This document shows, one piece after another, positions 15,702 through 30,089 of a stretch of 64,000 nt of DNA. Positions within the stretch are counted from its first letter, which is position 1. Each line of letters begins with the position of its first letter. This stretch comes from Streptomyces sp. NBC_01485 (GTDB lineage Bacteria > Actinomycetota > Actinomycetes > Streptomycetales > Streptomycetaceae). The stretch spans positions 620,001 through 684,000 of the forward strand of contig NZ_CP109435.1 of the NCBI RefSeq assembly GCF_036227125.1, read 5' to 3'. A model generated the notes under the pieces. It was not told where the DNA came from. It saw nothing but the letters and a program-made list of their open reading frames with translations, and did not search any database. The translations under genes and the position numbers were made by a program.

Positions 15702-17533
15702 GCGCCCCCGACCTCGCGACCGTGACGGGGCCGAGCGCCCCGCAGCGCAAGTCGCCCCTGCGCAAGATCCTCAAGGACCCGCAGGCCGTCATCACCGGCG
15801 GAATACTGCTCGTCATCGTCCTGCTGGGCGTACTGAGCCCGCTGCTCACCTCGCACGGCCCGAACCAGGCCTCGCTGGACGCGATCAACGCCGCCCCCGG
15901 CAGCTCGGGCTATCTGCTCGGGGGCGACCAGAGCGGCCGCGACATCTTCTCCAGGCTGCTGCACTCCATCAACACCAGCATGATCGCCGGCCTGATCGGC
16001 GCGAGCGTCTCGCTCGTCATCGGCGTCACGGCGGGGCTCGTCGGCGGCTACTTCGGCCGCCGGGTGCGGACCACCACCGACTGGGTGTTCAACCTCATCA
16101 TGACCTTCCCCGGTCTGCTGCTGCTGATCGTGCTGCTCCCCCTGACGGGCGGCGACTACCGGGCCACCATGCTGATCTTCGGCGTGCTGTCGTCCCCCGG
16201 CATCTTCCGTCTCGTCCGCGGCCTCGTCGTCGGGGTGAAGAACGAGCTGTTCGTGGACGCCGCGCGGGTCTCGGGCCTGACGGATCTGCGCATCCTCGGC
16301 CGGCACGTGCTGTTCGTGATCCGCGGGCCGATCATCATCGCGACCGCGTTCCTGATGGGCTCGTCCATCAGCCTGCAGTCGGGCCTCGCGTTCCTCGGTC
16401 TCGGGTCGAACACGGTCCCCAGCTTCGGTCTGATGATCGGCGAGGGCTTCGTCAACATCTATGAGACGCCGATGCAGTTCATCTGGCCGAGCCTCACGCT
16501 CGGCCTCATCAACGCGTCGTTCGTCCTGCTGGGCAACTCGCTGCGCGACGCGCTGGACCGGGCCCGGCCGAAGCCGGCCAAGATCACCACGCCCGCACGG
16601 CCGCAGACCGTCAAGAGCGCCAACTCCGGCGCGAACGCCGACTCCCCGGCCACGCACCTGCTGACGGTGGAAGACCTCGCCATCGCCTACCCCACGCCCT
16701 CGGGTGAGCTGAAGGAAGTCGTCAGCGGTGTGTCGCTGACCCTGGACGCGGGGGAGACCCTGGGCCTCGTCGGCGAGTCCGGGTCGGGCAAGACCCAGAC
16801 CGCGTTCGCGCTCCTCGGCGTGCTGCCGGCGGAGGCGGTCGTCACCCGCGGCTCGATCAAGCTCGACGGACGCGAGCTCCTCGGCCTCGGCGAGGGCGAA
16901 CTACGCGAACTGCGCGGCACGTCCGTGGCATACGTGCCGCAGGAACCCATGTCGAACCTCGACCCTTCGTTCACGGTGGGGTCGCAGCTCATGGAAGGAC
17001 TGCGCGCCGCGCAGCCGATGTCCCGGCAGGCCGCGCGCGCCCATGTGCTCGCCCTGCTGAAGCGCGTGGGCATCCCCGACCCCAAGCGCACCTTCGACTC
17101 CTACCCGCACCAGATCTCCGGCGGCATGGCGCAGCGCGTGCTCATCGCGGGCGCGGTGGCCAGCAGCCCGAAGCTGCTCATCGCCGACGAGCCGACGACC
17201 GCGCTCGACGTGACCGTCCAGGCGGAGATCCTGGACCTGCTGCGGGACCTGCAGAAGCAGTTGAACATGGCCGTGCTCCTTGTCACCCACAACTTCGGTG
17301 TGGTGGCGGACAGTTGCAGCCGGGTCGCGGTGATGCAGCAGGGCGAGGTCGTCGAGGTCGGGGAGGCGCTGGAGATCTTCCGGACGCCACGGCATCCGTA
17401 CACCCGGATGCTCCTGGGCTCCATCCTCGACGAGAACAACCTGCGCACCGATCCCCCGGACGCCGTGGCCGCGGCCCTGGCGAAGGCCGCCGCGGCCGAC
17501 ACGACCGAGGTTCTCGAGGAGAAGGCATCATGA
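15698..17533 (+). CDS. Fused ABC permease (DppC type) and ATPase (DppD type)
   Basis: A 611-residue protein joining two subunits that are normally separate. Residues ~1-290 form a DppC-like permease with an N-terminal 'SPLRKILKDPQAVITGGILLVIVLLGVLSPL' segment and the EAA loop 'NELFVDAARVSGLTDLRILGRHVLF'. A ~35-residue Pro/Ala/Asn-rich linker ('RPKPAKITTPARPQTVKSAN') follows. Residues ~325-611 form an ATPase with Walker A 'GESGSGKTQTAFA', signature 'ISGGMAQRVLIA', Walker B 'LLIADEPTTALD' and the oligopeptide-family tail 'RHPYTRMLLGS'. The GTG at 15698 overlaps the previous stop, and the 3' end overlaps the next ATPase. No frameshift or internal stop is seen, so the fusion is real. Confidence 0.94.
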   Translation: MSAPDLATVTGPSAPQRKSPLRKILKDPQAVITGGILLVIVLLGVLSPLLTSHGPNQASLDAINAAPGSSGYLLGGDQSGRDIFSRLLHSINTSMIAGLIGASVSLVIGVTAGLVGGYFGRRVRTTTDWVFNLIMTFPGLLLLIVLLPLTGGDYRATMLIFGVLSSPGIFRLVRGLVVGVKNELFVDAARVSGLTDLRILGRHVLFVIRGPIIIATAFLMGSSISLQSGLAFLGLGSNTVPSFGLMIGEGFVNIYETPMQFIWPSLTLGLINASFVLLGNSLRDALDRARPKPAKITTPARPQTVKSANSGANADSPATHLLTVEDLAIAYPTPSGELKEVVSGVSLTLDAGETLGLVGESGSGKTQTAFALLGVLPAEAVVTRGSIKLDGRELLGLGEGELRELRGTSVAYVPQEPMSNLDPSFTVGSQLMEGLRAAQPMSRQAARAHVLALLKRVGIPDPKRTFDSYPHQISGGMAQRVLIAGAVASSPKLLIADEPTTALDVTVQAEILDLLRDLQKQLNMAVLLVTHNFGVVADSCSRVAVMQQGEVVEVGEALEIFRTPRHPYTRMLLGSILDENNLRTDPPDAVAAALAKAAAADTTEVLEEKAS

Positions 17534-18426
17534 TGGCTCCCCTGCTCGACGTGAGCGATCTGCGCGTGGCCTATCCGGGGCGCGGCTTCCGGGCCCGCCC
17601 GGTGGAGATCCTGCACGGGGTGTCCCTGACGGCGCATCCGGGCGAGACCCTGGGGATCGTCGGCGAGTCCGGGTCCGGCAAGACGACCATCGGCCGCGCC
17701 GTGCTCGGCCTGGTGAAGCCGAGCGGCGGACGCGTCCTGTTCGCGGGCGAGGACATCACCCATGTCGCGGGCAAGGCGCGGCGCGCGCTCGCGCGCGACA
17801 TCCAGGTCGTGTTCCAGGACCCCTACACCTCGCTCAACCCGTCGCTCACCGTCGGTGACATCCTCAGCGAGCCGCTGGTGGTCCAGGGCGCGACGCCGCA
17901 CGACGCGCGGGCGCGGGTGCGTGAGCTGCTCGACCAGGTGGGGCTGCCGAAGGACGCGTCCGAGCGACTGCCGAGCGAGTTCAGCGGCGGTCAGCGCCAG
18001 CGCGTCGCGATCGCCCGGGCGCTGGCTCCCGAGCCGAAGCTCATCGTCTGCGACGAGCCCGTCTCCGCGCTCGACCTGTCGACCCAGGCGAGGGTGCTCG
18101 ACCTGTTCATCGACATCCAGCGGCGCACCGGGGTCGCGTACCTGTTCGTCTCGCACGACCTCGGGGTGGTGCGGCACGTGAGCCACCGGGTGAGCGTGGT
18201 CTACCAGGGCGACATCGTCGAGACCGGTCCCGCCGGACAGGTCACCTCGACCCCCGAACACCCTTACACCCAGCGCCTGTTGCTCGCTGCCCCCGTCGCG
18301 GATCCGGTCGAGCAGGCACGGCGACGCGCCGAACGGCGCCGCCTGGCGGAGGCAGACGCCGACTCCGAAGCCGGCGCCAAGGCGAGCGCCGACGCCGAGC
18401 AGGACGTGCGGGCCGGTGCGGCCTGA
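17530..18426 (+). CDS. ABC transporter ATPase, DppF/OppF type
   Basis: A 298-residue ATP-binding subunit with Walker A 'GESGSGKTTIGRAVLG', Q-loop 'VVFQDPYTSLNPSLTV', signature 'FSGGQRQRVAIARAL', Walker B 'LIVCDEPVSALD' and switch His in 'FVSHDLGVVRH'. It pairs with the ATPase half of the fused protein to power import. The ATG at 17530 overlaps the upstream stop; a second ATG follows at once at 17533. The C-terminal ~35 residues are a charged Ala/Glu/Asp-rich tail beyond the usual family end. A bidirectional hairpin follows at 18456-18489. Confidence 0.95.
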   Translation: MMAPLLDVSDLRVAYPGRGFRARPVEILHGVSLTAHPGETLGIVGESGSGKTTIGRAVLGLVKPSGGRVLFAGEDITHVAGKARRALARDIQVVFQDPYTSLNPSLTVGDILSEPLVVQGATPHDARARVRELLDQVGLPKDASERLPSEFSGGQRQRVAIARALAPEPKLIVCDEPVSALDLSTQARVLDLFIDIQRRTGVAYLFVSHDLGVVRHVSHRVSVVYQGDIVETGPAGQVTSTPEHPYTQRLLLAAPVADPVEQARRRAERRRLAEADADSEAGAKASADAEQDVRAGAA

Positions 18427-18455
18427 CCGTGTACAGGCCCCTGCACTCCAGGCCC

Positions 18456-18489
18456 ACCGGAGCGGCCGCCCCGCGGCGGCCGCTCCGGT
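18456..18489. terminator. Bidirectional terminator hairpin
   Basis: Perfect 15-bp stem ACCGGAGCGGCCGCC / reverse complement around a CCGC loop. It lies 30 nt after the ATPase stop and 20 nt after the stop of the facing Gfo/Idh/MocA gene. Confidence 0.85.
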
Positions 18490-18508
18490 CGTGGTCGCGT
18501 CGGCTGCG

Positions 18509-19495
18509 CTAGGGGGTGAGGGGGGCGCGCGGTCGCAGGCCGCCGGCCCGGTACACCGCGTCGATGACCCGCATCGTCGCCGTCGCCTCCCGCGCGTCCG
18601 TCAGGTTGGGCGCCCCGTCGGTCACGGCGTCGCGGAACGCCTCCAGCTGGAACGAGTAGGTGGTCCGCGGGTCGCCCTGCTCCACGACGACGCCCGAGTC
18701 CGTCGTGAGCGTCAACTCCCCGTACAGGTAGGGGTGGTAGGGCATGCGCACGTACAGGGTCCCCGCCGAACCGCTGACGCGGAGGTCGGCGGCGTAACCG
18801 CCGCCCCCCTCCATGATCGCGACGACCTCGCCCGACACCCCTCCCGCGAAGGCGAGTCGGGCTGTCACCGCACCGTCGACGCCGTCCACGTCACGGATCT
18901 GCGCCCCGGTCACCTCCGGCTCGCCGAACAGGTGGCGCAGCAGCCGTACCGGATAGACGCCGAGGTCCATCAGGGCGCCGCCGCCGAGGTCCGGCTGCCA
19001 CCGGATGTCGGTGGCGGTGTCGGCGTGCGGCGTGCTGAACTCCGCCCGGGCGGTGCCGATCCGGCCGAGCACACCGGAGTCGATCAGCTCGCTCATCCGC
19101 GCCCACATCGGGTGGTACCGCGAGTGCAGGGCCTCCATCACGACGAGTCCGCTCGACTCGGCGAGTTCGGCGATCGCCGCGGCCTCGTCGGCGTTCGCCG
19201 TGAACGGCTTCTCGCACAGCACGTGCTTGCCGGCCTCGATGGCGCGTCGCGTCCAGTGTCCGTGCAGGGCGGCGGGCGTGGGGACGTACACGGCGTCGAC
19301 GGCCGGGTCGTCGACGACCGCGTCGTAGGAGTCGAGCACCCTCGGGATGCCGTGTTCGGCCGCGAACGCGACGGCCCGCCCGGTGTCCCGGGCGGCGACG
19401 GCGATGACCTCGACGCCGTCGAGTGTCGCGGCGGGCTCCAGGAGCGCCGACTTCACGATGCGGGCGGCGCCGAGTACGCCGACGGAGAGGCTCAT
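18509..19495 (-). CDS. Gfo/Idh/MocA-family oxidoreductase
   Basis: A 328-residue NAD(P)-dependent sugar-type dehydrogenase. The Rossmann start is 'VGVLGAARIVKSALLEPAATLDGVEVIAVAARD' and the family signature is 'CEKPFTANADEAAAIAELA' with the conserved E-K-P. The C-terminal alpha/beta domain contains 'WQPDLGGGALMDLGVYPVRLLRHLFG' with the usual H/Y-rich active-site stretch. Members oxidise or reduce sugars, inositols and glycosides, including redox-assisted deglycosylation, which fits the glycosidase setting. The ATG at 19495 overlaps the TetR stop (ATGA). It belongs to a TetR-dehydrogenase operon facing the transporter operon. Confidence 0.92.
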   Translation of the reverse strand: MSLSVGVLGAARIVKSALLEPAATLDGVEVIAVAARDTGRAVAFAAEHGIPRVLDSYDAVVDDPAVDAVYVPTPAALHGHWTRRAIEAGKHVLCEKPFTANADEAAAIAELAESSGLVVMEALHSRYHPMWARMSELIDSGVLGRIGTARAEFSTPHADTATDIRWQPDLGGGALMDLGVYPVRLLRHLFGEPEVTGAQIRDVDGVDGAVTARLAFAGGVSGEVVAIMEGGGGYAADLRVSGSAGTLYVRMPYHPYLYGELTLTTDSGVVVEQGDPRTTYSFQLEAFRDAVTDGAPNLTDAREATATMRVIDAVYRAGGLRPRAPLTP

Positions 19496-20115
19496 CGGGC
19501 CACCAGTCCCGGGACGACGGACACCAGGAAGGCGCGGATGGCGGACTCCATCGTCACCGAGTCACGGTCGAAGAGCCACTGGGCCTGCAGGCCGTTGATG
19601 AGGGCGAGCGTCATCGCGGCGAGGGTGGCCGGGTCCACCTCCGAGCGCAGTTCGCCGCGTTCGGCGAGCGCTGTGTACGCCTCGGTGTAGAAGCGGCGGA
19701 CGCTGCGATAGCGGTTCGCGAAGTACGTGTGTGCGGGGTGGCCCGGAGAGGTCGCCTCGCCGGAGAGGACGCAATGCAACTCCATGATTCCCGGCTGCAG
19801 TTCGCTGTCCACGATGACGGCCAGCATTCCCCTCAGGGCCTCGACGGGGTGGGCTGCCGGGTCGATGGCGTCGGCCGACTTGAGGAACTGGGCGCCGCGT
19901 TCGTCGCGCAGCTCCAGTACGGCGATGAGCAGGTCCTCCTTGCGCGAGAAGTGGTGCAGCAGCCCGGTGTGGCTGATCTCGGCGCGCTTGGCGATGTCCT
20001 TCATGGTGGCGCCGTAGAAGCCGGTCTCCCCGAAGGCGTCCACACAGGCTTCCAGGATCCGTCGGCGCACCTCCGCCGACTTCGCGTACGGCCCACGGCC
20101 GTTGGTTGCGTTCAT
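19492..20115 (-). CDS. TetR-family regulator ('RGPYAK' type), transporter-flanking copy 2
   Basis: A 207-residue TetR protein beginning MNATNGRGPYAKSAEVRRRILEA, with HTH 'YGATMKDIAKRAEISHTGLLHHFSRKEDLLIAVLELRDE'. It parallels the TetR at 12012 in length, start motif and recognition helix. The ATG at 20115 has 'GGGAGAG' 5 nt upstream. It is divergent from the GH1-GH2 glycosidase operon and coupled to the Gfo/Idh/MocA gene behind it, so it probably controls glycosidase expression, with a sugar or aglycone as inducer. That role is inferred from position. Confidence 0.91.
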   Translation of the reverse strand: MNATNGRGPYAKSAEVRRRILEACVDAFGETGFYGATMKDIAKRAEISHTGLLHHFSRKEDLLIAVLELRDERGAQFLKSADAIDPAAHPVEALRGMLAVIVDSELQPGIMELHCVLSGEATSPGHPAHTYFANRYRSVRRFYTEAYTALAERGELRSEVDPATLAAMTLALINGLQAQWLFDRDSVTMESAIRAFLVSVVPGLVAR

Positions 20116-20189
20116 GCGCACTCTCCCGCTGCTGGCCGCCCGACCGGTCCGGCGGCCTCGTGGTCGGCCACCCCGAAAAGGGCGGCCGC

Positions 20190-20226
20190 GAAAATAGTAT
20201 CGCGATTCGAATTTCATGCTAGCGTA
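20190..20226. promoter_or_regulatory. A+T-rich divergent promoter/operator region (TetR / GH1)
   Basis: Within the 181-bp gap between the divergent TetR and GH1 genes, this stretch has much lower G+C. It contains ATAGTATCGCGATTCGAA and an embedded TTCGAA palindrome followed by TTTCATGCTAGCG. It probably carries the -10 regions and the TetR site; I cannot define the exact operator. Confidence 0.4.
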
Positions 20227-20296
20227 GAACCATCGCCGCCGGTCTCCATCGACCGAGCCGCGGCCTCTTCTCCGGTCTCCAGCAAGGATCTCGACG

Positions 20297-24573
<4,277 letters not shown>

Positions 24574-24574
24574 C

Positions 24575-24631
24575 GGCTCCGGCCCCGCCCGCCCGATGCG
24601 GCGCGGGGCCGCCCGGCCGTGCGCCGGAGCC
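24575..24631 (+). promoter_or_regulatory. Intercistronic hairpin between LacZ-type and beta-glucuronidase genes
   Basis: GGCTCCGGC (24575-24583) pairs with GCCGGAGCC (24623-24631). Alternatively GGCCCCGC (24581-24588) pairs with GCGGGGCC (24603-24610). The two pairings are mutually exclusive at their overlap. It may act as a partial terminator or mRNA end between the two cistrons. Confidence 0.4.
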
Positions 24632-24660
24632 CACGACCACACCGCGTAGGAGAACCTTCG

Positions 24661-26472
24661 ATGCTCAAGCCCCGCTCCACCGCCACCCGCGAGCTGGTGA
24701 ACCTCGACGGGATCTGGCGGTTCGCCGTCGCCCCGGCCGTCGGCCCCGAGCCGTGGACCGGCCCCCTCGACACGCGGCTGGAGGCACCCGTACCGGCCAG
24801 CTACAACGACCTGTTCACCGACAGCGCGATCCGCGACCACGTCGGCTGGGTCTGGTACCAGCGCCTGGTGCGGGTGCCGCGCGGCTGGGCGGGCGAGCGG
24901 GTCGTGCTGCGGGTCGACGCCGCCACGCACGAGGGGAAGGTGTACGTCGACGACGTGCTGGTCGCCCAACACGTGGGGGGCTACACGCCGTTCGAGGCGG
25001 ACATCACCGAACACGTCCGCCCCGGCGGGGAGTTCCGGCTCACCATCGGCGTCAACAACGAGCTGACCAGCGTCACGATGCCGCCCGGCTCGATCACCGT
25101 CTCCCACGACGGCCGGCGCAAGCAGACGTACCTGCACGACTTCTACAACTACGCGGGGCTCGCCCGGTCGGTGTGGCTGTACAGCAAGCCGGTGGTCCAC
25201 GTCGACGACATCACCGTCGTGACCGGCCTCGACGGCGGAGCCGGGACGGTCGGCTACTCGGTCGAGACGAACGCGCCGGCCGCGGTCCGGGTGCGCGCGG
25301 TCGACGCCGACGGCATCGAGGTCGCCGCCGGGGAGGGGGCGAACGGCACGCTGCGGATCGACGACGTGAAGCTGTGGCAGCCGGGTGCGGCGTACCTCTA
25401 CGACCTCGTCGTCGAGGTCCTGGACGGTGGCGGTGACGGTGGCGGCGAGGTCGTGGACACCTTCACCGAGCCGTTCGGGGTGCGCACGGTCGAGGTGCGC
25501 GGGACCCAGTTCCTCATCAACGGCGAGCCGTTCTACTTCACCGGCTTCGGCAAGCACGAGGACACGCCGGTGCGCGGCAAGGGCCACGACGACGCCTACC
25601 TCGTGCACGACTTCCAGCTCATGGAGTGGATGGGCGCCAACTCCTTCCGCACCTCGCACTATCCGTACGCCGAGGAGGTCATGGAGTTCGCCGACCGGCA
25701 CGGCATCGTCGTCATCGACGAGACCGCGGCCGTCGGCCTCAACCTGGCCGTGGAGGCCGGGCTCATGGGCACCCCGCCGCGGGCCACGTTCTCCGACGAG
25801 ACGTTCGGCGACGACACGCGCGCGGCGCACGCCCAGGCGATCCGGGAGCTGATCGCCCGCGACAAGAACCATCCCAGCGTCGTGATGTGGTGCATCGCCA
25901 ACGAGCCGTCCTCCAACGAGCAGGGCGCGCGGGAGTACTTCGAGCCGCTCGTCGAACTGACCCACAAGCTCGACCCGACGCGTCCGGTGAGCTATGCGGC
26001 GGTGATGTTCGCGACGCACGAGAACGACCTCATCGCCGACCTCTTCGACGTCCTGTGCATCAACCGCTACTACGGCTGGTACATCGCCACCGGCGACCTG
26101 GCCACCGCGGAGTTGTACCTGGAGGGCGATCTGCGCGGCTGGGCCGAGAAGTTCGGCAAGCCGATCATGATGAGCGAGTACGGGGCGGACACCCTGCCGG
26201 GGCTGCACTCCGTGTGGGACACGCCCTGGACGGAGGAGTACCAGCTCGCCTACCTGGAGACGAACCACCGCGTCTTCGACCGCATCGACGCCTTCATCGG
26301 CGAACACGTGTGGAACTTCGCCGACTTCCAGACCTCGCACGGCATCCACCGGGTCGGCGGCAACAAGAAGGGCGTCTTCACCCGCGAACGGCACCCCAAG
26401 GCCGCCGCCCACGCGCTGCGGCAGCGCTGGCTGCCGCTCGGCGGACGCAAGCCGTCGAACACCGGCGAGTAG
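24661..26472 (+). CDS. uidA: GH2 beta-glucuronidase
   Basis: A 603-residue cytoplasmic beta-D-glucuronidase. It matches the 600-residue UidA layout: N-terminal sugar-binding domain ('ELVNLDGIWRFAV'), Ig-like domain ('HDFYNYAGLARSVWLYS') and a TIM barrel. The acid/base Glu415 is in 'CIANEPSSNEQGAREYF' and the nucleophile Glu506 in 'MMSEYGAD'. It ends with the N568-K-K570-G motif, the NxKG pair that contacts the glucuronate carboxylate and separates glucuronidases from galactosidases. The ATG at 24661 has 'TAGGAGAA' 6 nt upstream. No long mini-loop is evident near the active site. Together with the adjacent beta-galactosidase and beta-glucosidase it implies a glucuronide-containing glycan chain. 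Confidence 0.94.
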   Translation: MLKPRSTATRELVNLDGIWRFAVAPAVGPEPWTGPLDTRLEAPVPASYNDLFTDSAIRDHVGWVWYQRLVRVPRGWAGERVVLRVDAATHEGKVYVDDVLVAQHVGGYTPFEADITEHVRPGGEFRLTIGVNNELTSVTMPPGSITVSHDGRRKQTYLHDFYNYAGLARSVWLYSKPVVHVDDITVVTGLDGGAGTVGYSVETNAPAAVRVRAVDADGIEVAAGEGANGTLRIDDVKLWQPGAAYLYDLVVEVLDGGGDGGGEVVDTFTEPFGVRTVEVRGTQFLINGEPFYFTGFGKHEDTPVRGKGHDDAYLVHDFQLMEWMGANSFRTSHYPYAEEVMEFADRHGIVVIDETAAVGLNLAVEAGLMGTPPRATFSDETFGDDTRAAHAQAIRELIARDKNHPSVVMWCIANEPSSNEQGAREYFEPLVELTHKLDPTRPVSYAAVMFATHENDLIADLFDVLCINRYYGWYIATGDLATAELYLEGDLRGWAEKFGKPIMMSEYGADTLPGLHSVWDTPWTEEYQLAYLETNHRVFDRIDAFIGEHVWNFADFQTSHGIHRVGGNKKGVFTRERHPKAAAHALRQRWLPLGGRKPSNTGE

Positions 26473-26541
26473 ACCGCCACCCCCGACGTCCGGGCGAGCA
26501 GACCGGACACCCATCGTCCGACGGACAGCAGAGAGGCCCCC

Positions 26542-28412
<1,871 letters not shown>

Positions 28413-28416
<4 letters not shown>

Positions 28417-30089
28417 CCCGGGAGGCGATGACGCACCCCAGCCGATTCGACCCCACCGGCCGCCGCCGGCCGACGAGCGACCGCTTCGACGTGCGCAGGC
28501 TCAACCCGCCCAACCGGCTGTGGGGCGCCAACGGTGTCGCGTTCGGCCCCGACGGACGGCTGTACGTGGCGCAGTTCCTCGCCGGGCAGATCAGCGCCGT
28601 GGACCCGGCGTCGGGTGACGTCGAGGTCGTGGTGGAGCTCGACAGCCCCGTACAGGCGCCGGACGACCTCGCGTTCGGCGCGGACGGCTCGATGTACATC
28701 ACCGACCTGACACCGGGCCGGGTGTGGCGCCGCGGCCCGGGCGGCGACTACGGCCTGGTCTGCGACGCGCTCCGGGCCCCCAACGGCATCACGTGTGTCG
28801 GGGACCGGCTCTTCGTCAACGAGATGACGATGAACGGCCGTCTCCTGGAGCTGTTCCCCGGCGGCGGCGACCCGGTCGTCCTCACCGACGGTCTGGCCCT
28901 GGGCAACGCCATGCAGCTCGGGCCCGACGGCTGGCTGTACTACCCGCACATGGTGGACAACCAGGTCTGGCGGATCCCCCCGGACGGCGGCACGCCCGAA
29001 CTGTTCGCGCGGGACGTGCACGACCCGGTGGCGGTGCGCTTCGACCGGGGCGGGACCCTGGTCGTCCTCTCCCGCGGCATCGCCGGCATCGTGACCCGCA
29101 TCGACCTCGCCACCGGTGCCCGGTCGGTCGTCACGTCGGGCGTCGCGGGGCTGGACAACGCGGCCTTCGACGCGGAGAACCGTATGTTCGTCTCCAGCTT
29201 CGCCAGCGGCGGCGTCACGCAGATGCACGCCGACGGCCGGATCCGCGAGATCGTGCCGCGCGGCCTCGACGGCCCGTACGGGATCACCGTCGACCTCGGC
29301 GGCACGGTGCACGCGGCCGACCACTACCGGCTGGCCCGCCTGACCGGCTCCGCCTCGGACGAGCCCGGCGGCACCACCCGCGCGCTGATGCCCTTCGTGC
29401 ACGGCGTCACCGCGGACGACGGACTCCTGCACACGACCTCACAGCTCGGCCAGGTGCGCACCGAGGACCCGGCCCGTGGCACGACACGATTACGGGCGAC
29501 GGGCCTGAACGAGCCCGGCGGACTGGCCGTCGCCCCGGACGGCTCGCTCGTGGTCGCCGAGTCCGGCGCGGGCCGGGTCGTACGGATCGACGAGGCCGAC
29601 ACCCTCACGGTGCTCGCCGAGGGACTCGCCCACCCCGTGGACGTGGCCTTCGACGAGCGTGCGACCTGCTATGTCAGCGACGACCGGCTCGGCGCGGTGC
29701 TCCGCGTCGACGACGGCAAGGCGGTGACCGTCGCGGACGGGCTCGGTTCGCCGCAGGGGCTTGCCGTCCGCTGCAACAAACTGTTCACTGTCGAGGTCGA
29801 GCACCGGAGGCTGCGTTCGATCTCCCTCGTCACCGGCGAGAGCCGGATCGAGGCCGAGGATCTCGCGGTCGGTCTGCCCCCGGGAGTCGCCGGCCCCCAC
29901 CCCGCGCCGGTCTCCGCTCCCGCCGGTCCCCCGCGCCAGTTCGCCGGACTCGCGCTGAGCCCGGACGGCGCCCTCCTCGTCTCGGCGAACGGGGAGGGGA
30001 GCGTGCTGCGCCTCACCATCCGTCGACGAGACAACCGAAACAGCCGAGGCAACCGATCGGCTGAGCACCCCGAGGAGACATGCGAGTGA
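28413..30089 (+). CDS. SMP-30/NHL-type beta-propeller protein of unknown substrate
   Basis: A 558-residue cytoplasmic beta-propeller built from repeated blades of the type 'GVAFGPDGRLYVAQFLAGQISAVDPASG', 'DLAFGADGSMYITDL', 'GLAVAPDGSLVVAESGAGRVVRID' and 'GLALSPDGALLVSANGEGSVLRL'. Between 10 and 12 such strands are visible, so it may be two six-bladed propellers in one chain. Related families include gluconolactonase/SMP-30, Vgb-type lyases and strictosidine-synthase-like proteins. There is no signal peptide. The ATG at 28413 overlaps the BVMO stop and the 3' end overlaps the GH3 gene, so it is translated between them. A lactonase acting on the BVMO product is one possibility. Confidence 0.82.
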
